DNA of 43,292 nt from Candidatus Bathyarchaeota archaeon (GCA_018396695.1 JAGTQU010000009.1:1-43292), one strand, 5' to 3'. Counted from the stretch's first letter, positions 1 through 8,393 are shown. Notes: generated from the letters alone by a model not told the origin. Translations and numbers: made by a program.

Positions 1-2
1 CT

Positions 3-80
3 CAAACTTATGTCAGGATAGTTAACCAGAACAGTGTTCAGATACACTATACATCAACAATTACTTTGATCTATAACTGA
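3..80 (+). CDS. C-terminal end of a secreted-type protein (5' end outside window)
   Basis: Reading frame 3 is open from the window edge to TGA at 78-80 and encodes 25 residues, starting QTYVRIVNQN and ending TLIYN. It aligns without gaps to the last 25 residues of the protein at 2545-3084 (TTYVRVINNN...SWYYH), with 11 identical positions including TYVR and VQI. I infer that it is the tail of a paralogue with the same C-terminal beta-rich domain. Most of the gene lies upstream, so the N-terminus and any signal peptide cannot be seen. The match is short but is in frame and ends at nearly the same residue, so coincidence is unlikely. Confidence 0.7.
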   Translation, partial: QTYVRIVNQNSVQIHYTSTITLIYN

Positions 81-247
81 TTTCCCATCTTTTTCGATTT
101 TATAATCATAATTCAATGTATAATTTTTTAATCTAGTCAAAAGGTTGTGAACGCGGATTATTTAGAGATGAGTCGAGAGGAAAGGTGTTGAAGTATTTAT
201 TTTTCATAAATCTTAAAGTTGAAGGGAATACTAAGGTAGATTATGCT

Positions 248-715
248 ATGGGTATGAGAGTAATCATTATTTACGAGTCAAAGTATGGTAACACTAAACG
301 TGTGGCTGAGGCGATCGCAGAAGGTTTAAACGAGGTTGGAGGAGTAGAAACTTCAGTTATGGAACTTAAAGAACTCGATCTCAACGACATCTTTAACTAT
401 GATGTTATCTTGATCGGTTCTCCAAACCACATAGGTGGACCTACGAGAGGCATTAAAGGATTCATCGACAAGCTTAGTGAACTCGAGCTAGAAGAGAAAA
501 TGTTCGCCGTCTTCGACACTTATCTGGGTAAAGACTTCGAAAAAGCGGTGAAGAAGATGGAGAAACAGATAGCCGAAAAAGTTCCAAAGCTGAAAAGAGT
601 AGCTCAAGGATTATCAATCAAAGTCAACGGGCTGAGAGGGCCTATAGCAGATCGCGAGCTAGAAAAATGCAGGGAGTTTGGAAAAAACATAGCAGTCGAG
701 CTTAAAGCTGATTAA
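248..715 (+). CDS. Flavodoxin-family protein
   Basis: A short-chain flavodoxin-like protein of about 155 residues. After a hydrophobic first beta strand (MRVIIIYESK) comes the FMN phosphate-binding loop SKYGNT, then the usual helix (RVAEAIAEGL). A second strand (DVILIGSP) is followed by a Gly-rich loop (NHIGGPTRGIKGF) and later a strand ending VFDTYLG, which match the other isoalloxazine-contacting loops. The family role is one-electron transfer in the cytoplasm, often as a low-iron substitute for ferredoxin or as a domain partner of oxidoreductases. I place the start at ATG 248 (or ATG 254), where family proteins begin. An in-frame GTG at 185 has a good purine-rich ribosome site (gagagg, 174-180) and would add 21 residues without resemblance to flavodoxins. 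No redox partner is adjacent. Confidence 0.85.
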   Translation: MGMRVIIIYESKYGNTKRVAEAIAEGLNEVGGVETSVMELKELDLNDIFNYDVILIGSPNHIGGPTRGIKGFIDKLSELELEEKMFAVFDTYLGKDFEKAVKKMEKQIAEKVPKLKRVAQGLSIKVNGLRGPIADRELEKCREFGKNIAVELKAD

Positions 716-717
716 AA

Positions 718-1253
718 ATGTCGGGCGAGAAAAGTTCTGAAAAGAGTCAACAAAACTATTCTTACGAGTGTTCTCTGGATCCTTTAATCCGTTGGCAGGA
801 TTTTTTCGCTTTTTCTCGGCAAACGAGCTGAACAGAGGTTAATGAGCTATTTGGGAAGCAATTCCAATACAAATCGAGATACGACTTCTAAAAAAGGATT
901 TTTCGAGCACATTGAGCGTAAAATTCAGAAAATTGATTATCTGTTTAATACTTATTTCGAAATGTTCTCTTTCTTAGAAAGATGAACTTCATTCTTAGTA
1001 CTGTGGATACGATAGCAAAAACAGAGTATTCGTACAAGTCGAAGGGGAGTCTGTTATTAGAAAGGCTCAAAATTGGCTTTTCTTCATGCGGAAGATGGAC
1101 TGGGAACCGAATCTCGAGTTGAATTTGCCTGAAAACACGTTTCATCCACAACTACTCACTGCTATTAAGTATGAAAATGATTTATCATGCACTCGAATCA
1201 GACAAATTCTCCCTAATCAACTCAGAATAAACAGCTGGACGGTTGAAGACTAA
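718..1253 (+). pseudogene. Degraded coding sequence spread over three forward frames
   Basis: No intact gene, but protein-like open stretches follow each other on the plus strand. Frame 1 from ATG 718 to TGA 829-831 begins MSGEKSSEKSQQ and passes DPLIRWQDFF. Frame 2 is open from about 788 to TGA 983-985 and contains LGKRAEQRLMSYLG and HIERKIQKIDYLF. Frame 1 resumes at ATG 982 (MNFILSTVDT). Frame 3 is open 999-1253 and contains VIRKAQNWLFFMRKMDWEP and LELNLPENTF. The first switch falls near T-runs at 801-806 and 810-814. The ATG at 718 lies just two bases after the flavodoxin stop. I read this as one or two genes broken by indels; I do not recognise the family. The minus-strand ORF at 945-1151 lacks protein-like composition and is a shadow. 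Confidence 0.35.
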
Positions 1254-1338
1254 AGAATCCTAGATGAGATAATTATTTTCCCTCCTTTTAACCACCTGTA
1301 AAATCTTTAATCAAGCATAGTCTGTAGTTTATTTAGAA

Positions 1339-1464
1339 TTGGGTAGAGCCTCTAGACAATTATGCCTAAAAAATTTGAACATTGAGCGGACAAAACGAGT
1401 AGTGGAATCCGATGTTGAGAGACGGCAAGAAATGGCGATGAGAAAGGGTTTGATAAAACATTGA
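1339..1464 (+). CDS. Possible small ORF or gene fragment, 41 residues
   Basis: A TTG-initiated frame begins LGRASRQLCLKNLN and ends MAMRKGLIKH before TGA at 1462-1464. It is basic and rich in charged helix-forming residues, and the frame is already open from about 1321. It may be a small basic protein or another remnant of the decayed sequence just upstream. There is no clear ribosome-binding site. I do not recognise it. Confidence 0.2.
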   Translation: MGRASRQLCLKNLNIERTKRVVESDVERRQEMAMRKGLIKH

Positions 1465-1480
1465 AAAGCCTATTTAGTTC

Positions 1481-2389
1481 CTAAAAAGGTTCAATTAAAG
1501 TCTCTGGAATGCTGAGGGTTCTGCGTGCTGAATCTATATTTTTTTGCAGTTTGAAGCCTATTGTTGACGCCTTGGTTGAGAATTCATCATCTATTCCTAT
1601 ATAGGGGGCTGTTCCTAATGTTACATTAGACGGCATTATATTATAGAGTTCTACTAGATCTTCCATTATTTTAGTTAGCGTGACTATCCAGCCTTTTCCG
1701 TATGTTAAATTCATGAATGGAAACTTAAGGCTATGTCTTTCCAAAACATCTGAAATAAAGCCAGCCAATTTTTCAGTGGCTTGTTCGAGCTGAAGCCACG
1801 AGCTATAATGTCCGGTGTCTAGAGATCTTGCCATTTTAAAATTGTTTGAAATTCTAGTTGTATAATCGAGGAGATGATACCATGAATGAAAGCTTATCCT
1901 ACTTTCTTTGAGTGTTACATTTATTATTTCAACTGATTCCATGAGCAATACTTTTGCGTTTATGATATTTTCTCCCAATAAATTTGTTTTTTCATTGCTC
2001 TGCCTTTGGAAAGCGTAAACCCAATATCCATTAGAAAAAACTAACATGACCACTAAAACTAGCACTATGTAAGCTATGCTTACTCTGAATCCTAAGAGTT
2101 CTATCTTGTTTTCAGGTTTAATTTTTCGGGGTGGTTCCTCCACCTGCCTAATGAGATCGACAGCAGATCTCCCAAGATCTGATATGCGGTATTTTCCATC
2201 CCTATCTTTTATTACAAGCCCATCTAAACTCTCTAGATAATAGTTTAAGAAACCAGTCTCAACCCCTAACTTCTTCTGAAGCTCGGTGTAAGTATTTGGG
2301 CTCTCTGCTAATATTCTAATAATCTTCCTTCTTGAGGGATGCTTCAGAGCAGAAAAGATGATCGAATAGATATCTTCCTCGAGATCCAT
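1481..2389 (-). CDS. Membrane-anchored winged-helix (ArsR-like) regulator
   Basis: 302 residues. The N-terminal ~80 residues form a winged-helix DNA-binding domain of the ArsR/archaeal HTH type: ALKHPSRRKIIRIL, the recognition region ELQKKLGVETGFLNYYLESL, and the wing KDRDGKYRISDLGR. After a basic linker (PRKIKPENK) there is one transmembrane helix at about 102-124, then a ~175-residue region predicted to lie outside the membrane, with several Asn-x-Ser/Thr sequons. The layout is that of a one-component sensor: external domain, single membrane span, cytoplasmic DNA-binding domain. It is divergent from the secreted-protein gene at 2545, and the shared upstream region carries a large inverted repeat, so it plausibly regulates itself and that neighbour. 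The ligand is unknown. Confidence 0.75.
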   Translation of the reverse strand: MDLEEDIYSIIFSALKHPSRRKIIRILAESPNTYTELQKKLGVETGFLNYYLESLDGLVIKDRDGKYRISDLGRSAVDLIRQVEEPPRKIKPENKIELLGFRVSIAYIVLVLVVMLVFSNGYWVYAFQRQSNEKTNLLGENIINAKVLLMESVEIINVTLKESRISFHSWYHLLDYTTRISNNFKMARSLDTGHYSSWLQLEQATEKLAGFISDVLERHSLKFPFMNLTYGKGWIVTLTKIMEDLVELYNIMPSNVTLGTAPYIGIDDEFSTKASTIGFKLQKNIDSARRTLSIPETLIEPF

Positions 2390-2430
2390 CAGAACCTCGG
2401 ATCTAAGGGGTACTGATTGGAATAAAATGG

Positions 2431-2501
2431 TTTTTGAAAAGAAAATTTTTCTTACTGAGAGAAAATCTGATGAAAAATCCGAAAAAATTTCTTTTCAAAA
2501 A
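2431..2501. repeat. 21-bp inverted repeat in divergent promoter region
   Basis: The arms 2431-2451 and 2481-2501 are reverse complements at 20 of 21 positions, separated by 29 bp. Centre-to-centre distance is 50 bp, close to a whole number of helical turns, so two bound dimers could sit on the same face of the DNA. Each arm contains an imperfect palindrome of the form GAAAAxxxxTTTTC. It lies between the membrane-anchored winged-helix regulator and the secreted-protein gene, and the right arm abuts the TATA-like box of the latter. I infer an operator; an RNA hairpin in a leader is the alternative. Confidence 0.6.
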
Positions 2502-2540
2502 TTATTAAATCTTAGATACTGCACCATTTGATCAGGTGAC
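2497..2540 (+). promoter_or_regulatory. TATA-like box and ribosome-binding site for the secreted protein gene
   Basis: An AT-rich TATA-like element (attattaaatc, about 2501-2511) lies some 35-45 bases before the ATG at 2545. A strong archaeal ribosome site, ggtgac at 2535-2540, sits four bases before the start. The TATA element touches the right arm of the inverted repeat, so an occupied operator would be expected to block TBP access. Confidence 0.45.
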
Positions 2541-2544
2541 TTGA

Positions 2545-3084
2545 ATGAAGAAGATGAGTGGATTAACATGGGCTTCGGTCCTAATATCTATTCTAATGCT
2601 TACAGTACCTCTAATGATAGTAACATTAGGTAATGCTGAAACAAATAAGACAATGGGTAAACTAATCAAAAGAGACGGTGGGTTTAGCCATAAGCTTCAA
2701 GAAGTTCCGGAAAGATGGAATGATTATGAAGAGGTTTCAGTTGAAGTTCTACCTTTCGATGGGACTTTTGAGAACCAAGTTAGCCCAGAAGGCTGGTATG
2801 AGTATGAAGAAATTGATGGATCATTAGACCCTGATGAGTACGATCAGTATGGAGGAGGCCAACCCTATTCTGTATCCGTAGGAATCGGTTATGTTAACCC
2901 CTCAGGATACAAAGTTACAGTGAACATAAAGGTCAATGGAGTTTCAGTATGGTCTGGAGATTTAAGTGCAGGGCAAAGATCACCCACTATTACAGCTAAT
3001 GGCAGAACCACATACGTGCGAGTAATCAACAATAATGATGTTCAAATATACTATGAAGGAATGATAAGCTGGTACTATCACTGA
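2545..3084 (+). CDS. Secreted protein with C-terminal beta-rich domain
   Basis: 179 residues. The N-terminus has a lysine-bearing n-region (MKKMSG), a hydrophobic core at about 8-28, and a likely signal-peptidase site after GNA near residue 32, so export is expected. The middle (about 35-100) is acidic and rich in Tyr, Glu and Asp (EGWYEYEE, DPDEYDQYGGG). The C-terminal ~75 residues alternate hydrophobic and polar residues as in a small beta sandwich (YKVTVNIKVNGVSVW, TTYVRVINNNDVQIYY). The same C-terminus appears in the truncated gene at the window start, so the two are paralogues. It has no cysteines and no catalytic motif that I recognise. It may be a cell-surface binding or structural protein. 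The gene is divergent from the membrane regulator and likely under its control. Confidence 0.7.
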   Translation: MKKMSGLTWASVLISILMLTVPLMIVTLGNAETNKTMGKLIKRDGGFSHKLQEVPERWNDYEEVSVEVLPFDGTFENQVSPEGWYEYEEIDGSLDPDEYDQYGGGQPYSVSVGIGYVNPSGYKVTVNIKVNGVSVWSGDLSAGQRSPTITANGRTTYVRVINNNDVQIYYEGMISWYYH

Positions 3085-3105
3085 AATCATATAAACCTTC
3101 CCCTC

Positions 3106-3111
3106 TTTTTT
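3106..3111 (+). terminator. Oligo-T terminator candidate
   Basis: A run of six T (cccctcttttttgg context) lies about 22 bases after the secreted-protein stop. Archaeal polymerase terminates at such T tracts without needing a stem. The gene stands alone, so a stop signal here is expected. Confidence 0.4.
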
Positions 3112-3239
3112 GGCACGTGTAAGAAGTAAAGTTGTTAAGCTTAAACAAGTCATTCGGGAGAGATAGTAGAATAATGACAATGTATGGGATCTGTTATAGT
3201 AAACTAGTTTCAACATATTGTTGAACGCAGATTAAAAAA

Positions 3240-4658
3240 TTAGAATTGACTGAGCGGCGGCTTGAGGTCCAGCGGTATTGGAGGCTTATACCTTCGACCA
3301 GCGAGGCGTTCTCTCCACTCCCTCTTCGCTTCCTGGAGCAGCTTAGGCCTCGTCAACAAATCTAAGCCTGTAGAAGCGATCACCTTCGTAGCGAAGAGGA
3401 GGCTCTTATGACCGATGCTCATCCCGCTCTGGGCTGCGAACTGCCAGCTGTGTCCCGGTGTCCCGAGGATGCATGTCGTCGTGCTGAACTCATTCGTCGG
3501 GGTCACCCAGCTCACATCCGCTACATCCGTTGAGCCTGCGCTCACCTTCCCTGCTCTGTAATCGTCTAAGATCCTCTCATCGAAAAGCTCGTCAACGAGC
3601 TTCTCCCATCCTGGGCGCTCAGATTTTCTTAGCGACTCCTTCTTCATCTCAGGAGGTATACTCTTACTTAACTCCCTTGCAAACTTTAGATCCGCCTCGT
3701 CAAACCTTGGTGCGCCGATCTCGCGCATATTAGCCACAATCAGGTCGGCTAAGGTTTTGTTCGGCAGAACATTGAAGCATCCAGTAAGGAACTCTATCTT
3801 GTGCGTCGTTCTCGCCATCTTGTCGGCACCTTCAGCGATCTGTAGAACCCAATTGTAGATATACTCCACTTGCTCCCGCTCTGGAGCCCTTACGTAGTAC
3901 CAAGCCCTAGCATAAGCGGGAACCACGTTCGGCTGCCCTCCGCCAACCTCTGTTACGTAGTGGACCCTAGCCTTCTCGATTATGTGTTCCCGCATGAAGT
4001 TGACCCCATTGCTCATCAGCTCCAGAGCGTCAAGCGCGCTTATGCCGTTCTCAGGATCCCCTGCAGCGTGGGCTGTCCGCCCGTAGAAGTGTATCTTGAA
4101 ACTGTTCATAGCGTTACTGCTTCCAGTCCCAGCAGTGTTTGAGGTTCCGGGATGGTGGCTTAAAGCCGCGTCCACTCCCTTGAAAAGACCGTGGCGGACG
4201 AGCCAGACTTTCCCTACGAGCGTCTCCTCAGCAGGACAAGCAAAGAACCTTACTTTCCCCTTGATCTTAGCCTCCTCCATCGCTACCTTCATCGCCACAA
4301 CTCCTGCGAGGGCTGTAACCCCATGAATGTTATGGCCACACCCGTGGCCTGGGGCGCCTTCCTTAACAGGTTCACGATATGGTACAGCTTTCTGGCTTAA
4401 GCCAGCTAAAGCGTCAAGCTCCCCCATCAACCCTATGGTCGACCCCTCACCATTGCTCCAAGATGCTACGAAGGCAGTAGGCATATCTGCTACTCCGCGC
4501 TCCACTTCGAATCCTTGCTTCTCTATCCAGTTTGAGAAAAGCTCTGAGGTCTTATACTCTTGTAAGCCTACCTCAGCATACTCCCAAGCCTTGTCACTGA
4601 GTCCTATAATCTCCTTTTCGTGATCGTTTATCCAGTTGATGGCTACATCCTTCACCAT
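3240..4658 (-). CDS. M20-family amidohydrolase, AbgB-like (p-aminobenzoyl-glutamate/amino-acyl hydrolase type)
   Basis: About 472 residues. The M20 metallopeptidase signature is clear: GELDAL, the metal-binding GHGCGHNIHG, and PAEE carrying the catalytic and metal-ligand glutamates. The long form with a dimerisation lid (MNSFKIHFYGRTAHAAGDPE) and the C-terminal GTPGHSWQ segment resembles AbgB, which cleaves p-aminobenzoyl-glutamate, and related aminoacylases. The substrate here is therefore an N-acyl or amide-linked amino acid, not known precisely. I prefer ATG 4658, because a TATA-like stretch at about 4689-4700 would start transcription near 4669, downstream of the other in-frame ATG at 4685. 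It probably acts in the cytoplasm after uptake, and the MFS gene lies divergently upstream. Confidence 0.85.
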   Translation of the reverse strand: MVKDVAINWINDHEKEIIGLSDKAWEYAEVGLQEYKTSELFSNWIEKQGFEVERGVADMPTAFVASWSNGEGSTIGLMGELDALAGLSQKAVPYREPVKEGAPGHGCGHNIHGVTALAGVVAMKVAMEEAKIKGKVRFFACPAEETLVGKVWLVRHGLFKGVDAALSHHPGTSNTAGTGSSNAMNSFKIHFYGRTAHAAGDPENGISALDALELMSNGVNFMREHIIEKARVHYVTEVGGGQPNVVPAYARAWYYVRAPEREQVEYIYNWVLQIAEGADKMARTTHKIEFLTGCFNVLPNKTLADLIVANMREIGAPRFDEADLKFARELSKSIPPEMKKESLRKSERPGWEKLVDELFDERILDDYRAGKVSAGSTDVADVSWVTPTNEFSTTTCILGTPGHSWQFAAQSGMSIGHKSLLFATKVIASTGLDLLTRPKLLQEAKREWRERLAGRRYKPPIPLDLKPPLSQF

Positions 4659-4877
4659 AACCCATCCGTAATAATAATTAATCATAGTTATATTTAATAT
4701 TCTAAAAACTGCAAGATTTAGAAAAGATTCATCAGAGTTATGAGGTTAAAAAAGCAGAAGCGAACGACTCTTGCCTTATGGATAAGGAAGTAGGATGAAG
4801 TAACTGCGCGATTCAGCTCATAATATTCATATATTTTAAAGAGTATCAAATCTAATCTTTCGGAAGAAGGTGCGCAG

Positions 4878-6191
4878 ATGGGTCAAGAAATTCAAAGATC
4901 TCGATTCTGGTACATAACTCAAAACGTGAAAGTGCTTATCGTCACCCGACTCCTCTGGGGAATCTCAAGAGGTGTAGCCACACCCTTCCTAAGCCTCTAT
5001 ATACTTGCTCTAGGGGGCACTCCTATCGAGATCGGTTTCGTGAACATGCTGGGCTTAATAGCAGGTATATTCCTATACCCTCTCGGAGGTTACATAGCCG
5101 ATAAAAAGGGCAGAGTCAAGTTAATAATATATAGCACGATAATTTTCACAATCTCTGGCTTATTTTTTGTGTTCGCATGGAGTTGGGAAATCATCGCCAT
5201 AGGCCATTTCATAACCCAGATGATGCTCTTCTACTCTCCCGCCCTCAACGCATTAGAGGCAGACTCTCTTCCGCTTAACGTGGAAAGGGATTCTCAATCA
5301 TTTTAGCAGTGCCAGATGCTACAAGGATCATTGCACCCTACCTTGGAGGCTGGCTCATCAGCTTTTACGGGGGCGATAATCTGGCAGTAGTAAACGCTAT
5401 GAGACTATGTTACGGAATATCTGTGATAATAGGCATCATAATCGCTCTCTTGCGCATGAAATATCTTCAAGAGACGATAACTAACAAAGATACAGCAGTC
5501 GAGGGTAACAACATAGGGTTCACTCAAATTTTGAGGGAAGCCTACATAGGTATGATAGATTCGATCAAGTGGATGAATAGATCTTTAAGGATAATCGTCC
5601 TAGTAGAGATAGTTACCGCTTTATCAGTCTCGCTTACAGGTCCATTTTGGATCGTATATGCCACCGGGATAATAGGTTTAACGGCTTATGATTTCGGCAT
5701 AATCCTAACGATTTCAGGAGTATTCGGAGTAGCCACCGCATATCCGATAGGGGTATTAATCGACAAGTTTGGCGCAAGGAGGATGATCCTAGCCAGCCTA
5801 GTGCTCGGGGCGGTTTTCCCACTACTCTACATACTTGTACCAGATTACATAGGAGGATTTTTAGGAGTAACTCTAGTTGTATGTGGTGTAGCATTGGTCA
5901 ACAACATCTCGATGCCAGCCTTCGCAACGATAATCGCCAACCCTGATCCCAAGAAACTTGAGAGGGAGACTCTTCGCCCTCTTGGGAGAAAGAGGGATAA
6001 CGATAGCCATCGGGCAATTCTGGGGTGGAGGATTCCTATTATTCCCTTTCGCCGCCGCTGGAGCCTATCTGGGAGGATATATGTACCTTCTTAACCCAGC
6101 ACTCCTGTGGATTTTAACATCCTTAACGATGGTCCTCAGCCTTGTTTTAGCACATTTGTACATGGAAGAACCGAAAGAAGCACATGAATAA
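4878..6191 (+). pseudogene. MFS transporter with two frameshifts
   Basis: Three consecutive segments together make a normal ~437-residue, 12-span major facilitator protein. Segment 1 (from ATG 4878, ribosome site aaggtg upstream) has spans 1-4 and the loop GGYIADKKGRVK. It runs out of frame after NVER near 5290, in the context aaaggga. The next frame continues SIILAVPDATRIIAPYLGGW and carries the second loop IGVLIDKFGARR. It runs out after KKLER at about 5965, in agaggga, and frame 3 continues RLFALLGERG through the last spans to EAHE. Both breaks are at GGG runs and the correct protein continues on the other side, so each is a one-base indel (or a sequencing error). The substrate cannot be told. 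If real, the lesions abolish function. Confidence 0.8.
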
Positions 6192-6322
6192 AAGGATCTT
6201 TTAGATAACTATCTGAACAAAGGTTCGAGATAATTGAATACCAAAAAGTGAAATGAGATGAATAAAAATCTTAAACATCAATAACTCTACCCCTTCACCG
6301 ATATTAAAAAAGGAGAATAGGA

Positions 6323-7156
6323 TTATCCATTCACAACTATAGAGTCTTTGAGGCTCATCCTCTGTGATTTGATCGGCGACTCGTCAGGCCATCCTACGAT
6401 TATATGGCAACGTGTTACAAAAGTCTCAGGTAGCTTAAAATAATTTCTTATTCTTTTCTGAGTCAATTCCCCGTGCGTCAGCCAGCATGCGCCGAGACCG
6501 AGGGCATGAGCCATGAGGCATATGTGGTCAGCAGCCGTTGCGGCATCAAAGTAGATGTTTTGAGGGGCAGCCTTATCAAACTTTAAGGCTTGATAAACCC
6601 TAATGTCTTGGCAGACGATGATCATGACGCCGTAGTCTAAGGGTATGTCGCTCTGCACAAGCTTCCATTTTTCAGGGTCTCTCAAAACGATGAATCTTCG
6701 CGAATCCACATTGCAGCCTTGCGGAGACATAAGCCCAGCGTAGAGGATCTCTTCGATCATCCAATCTGGCACAGGCTCATTTCTGAACTGTCTAATCGAG
6801 CGGCGCCCATATAGAAGCTTCTTAACAGTAGCCATCTCACTCTCACTGAAGGGCTTAGGCAGCTCGAGTCCTGTGTCAAATGTCTCTCCTGCATTTAGCT
6901 TCTCAGCCATCTCAATGTTTTTCTTAACCCACTCTATGTCAGGAGTATCCATCGGGAGCTCCCGCTTCTCCCAAATTCTGAGCAAAACTTTTGCTTCCTC
7001 TCCTAGGTTGGGTGGCTTCTCCATCTTCCCCTTGAGAATCCGATAAATAACTACCTCGATACCGTGGTGGGTTCTCTCATGGAGGATAGCCCTCAGAGAG
7101 CCCACGTCGAGCCTCTCAAGCTCTTCAACTGTTAAGCCATGTATCTTATCAACCAA
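6323..7156 (-). CDS. Nitroreductase-family FMN oxidoreductase with N-terminal extension
   Basis: 277 residues. The C-terminal ~170 residues are a nitroreductase fold: the entry motif LLYGRRSIRQFRNEPVP (FMN phosphate-binding Arg), LYAGLMSPQGCN, the central FDAATAADHICLMAHALGLGACW, and the ending HIIVGWPDES. The first ~100 residues are an unusual charged helical extension (EWVKKNIEMAEKLNAG) not found in minimal family members. The family reduces nitro groups, quinones or enones with NAD(P)H, or dehydrogenates specific substrates. The gene lies 78 bases downstream of the nitrilase on the same strand, so they may be co-transcribed. Specific substrate unknown. Confidence 0.8.
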   Translation of the reverse strand: MVDKIHGLTVEELERLDVGSLRAILHERTHHGIEVVIYRILKGKMEKPPNLGEEAKVLLRIWEKRELPMDTPDIEWVKKNIEMAEKLNAGETFDTGLELPKPFSESEMATVKKLLYGRRSIRQFRNEPVPDWMIEEILYAGLMSPQGCNVDSRRFIVLRDPEKWKLVQSDIPLDYGVMIIVCQDIRVYQALKFDKAAPQNIYFDAATAADHICLMAHALGLGACWLTHGELTQKRIRNYFKLPETFVTRCHIIVGWPDESPIKSQRMSLKDSIVVNG

Positions 7157-7234
7157 AATATCCGCCCCCTTAAGGTTTAGGGGTAAATAATATTTAACTT
7201 CATAACATTCCTTGAGGATTAAAATAAACTAGCC

Positions 7235-8189
7235 TCATCGCCTAGAGAATTCAGTAACGTACGATACTGGAAGGGTTTCCCTCTCATTCACCTCGAGGCG
7301 AAAGACATCTGGCCTCGAATAGTGCCCGACAACATCGAAGTCTAGTCTGGCTCTGGACACCTGACTCAAATCCACATCAGCGAATAAGACGCCCTCCCTA
7401 TCGTATAGAGGCCCTGCAAGGACTTCGCCTAAAGGCGAGATAATAGCGCTGCCTCCCCTGCACATGAGCTCAGGCTGATCAGAGAGCTCCTCGAGGCCTA
7501 CAAGATCTTGAGGGTACATGCTCTTGGTGACAAACTGGTTGCAGCCTAGAACATAGCAGCGCCCCTCGCAGGCTATGTGAATGAGTGTAGCTTGCCAAGT
7601 CGGCCTAAAATCTGCAGTAGGAGCAAGATAGATCTCCACCCCCTTACCGTATATTGCCATCCTAGCCAGCGGCATATAATTCTCCCAACATATCAACCCA
7701 CCTATTTTTCCATATTCGGTATTGAGTACAATTAACCCGCTCCCGTCTCCTTCACCCCAGATCATCCGCTCCGCACCAGTCGGCTTAAGCTTCCTGTGCC
7801 TCCCTAAAATCTCGCCTTTAGGGCTGATATAGAGAAGCGTGCAGAAGAGTGTCCTATCACTAAACCTAGTATCCTTCTCCATAACGCCTACTGCCAAATA
7901 TGCTCCAGCCTCTCTTGCGGCTTCACACATGAGCCCCGTCTCCGGGCCAGGTATGTCAATGCTATTCGACCAGTATCTCTCCCAGGTTCTTCTGCCTTCA
8001 GGAGTCCGACTTCCAACAACCATTCCGAAAGATAAGCCTCTAGGATAAGCCGGGATGAAGGCTTTCAGGAAGCAATATGATCTTTGAACCCTCTTTAGCA
8101 GCCTCTAAGGTTAAATCGCAGACCTTCTGAACCGTCTTTTCACGGTCGAACAATATTGGAGCAGCCTGAACAACAGCTACTTTAACCAA
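7235..8189 (-). pseudogene. Nitrilase (carbon-nitrogen hydrolase), one frameshift
   Basis: The open frame ending at 7235 covers most of a nitrilase: HRKLKPTGAERMIWGEGDGS contains the catalytic Lys, GGLICWENYMP the nucleophilic Cys, and FRPTWQATLIHIACEGRCYV the branch-1 nitrilase helix. The N-terminal part lies in the preceding frame from a TTG at 8189 (VKVAVVQAAPILFD...IILLPE) and includes the catalytic Glu. The frames join at LLPE/AFIPAYPRG if one base is removed from the TTT at 8063-8065 (AAA on the coding strand). So Glu-Lys-Cys are all encoded and a single insertion breaks the gene. Nitrilases convert organic nitriles to acids and ammonia. Either a recent pseudogene or a base-call error. 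The alternative start ATG inside the second frame would lose the Glu. Confidence 0.8.
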
Positions 8190-8393
8190 TTTGAATCCAT
8201 AAGTAATAGATGAAACCGGCTAGATTATTATTATGGTTAAATCATTATCGAAGGACTTCCTTACTTGTACGACATGGATAGAGAAACAAAATTTTGTTAC
8301 TTAAGCCTACTCGTATTAATAATATGAGAGTATTTGAAATTTTTGCGAAATCGTTTTAGCGAGCCTAGATTATCTAGTAGTAAGGTTTTGAAT

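Noticed and set aside
945-1151. Minus-strand ORF of 68 codons
   Set aside because: It overlaps plus-strand frames with better coding character, has unusual composition and no ribosome site.
2980-3216. Minus-strand ORF across the end of the secreted-protein gene
   Set aside because: It runs antisense through a well-supported gene and shows no recognisable features.
3530-4623. Several plus-strand ORFs
   Set aside because: All are antisense to the strongly supported M20 hydrolase and are proline/serine-rich shadows.
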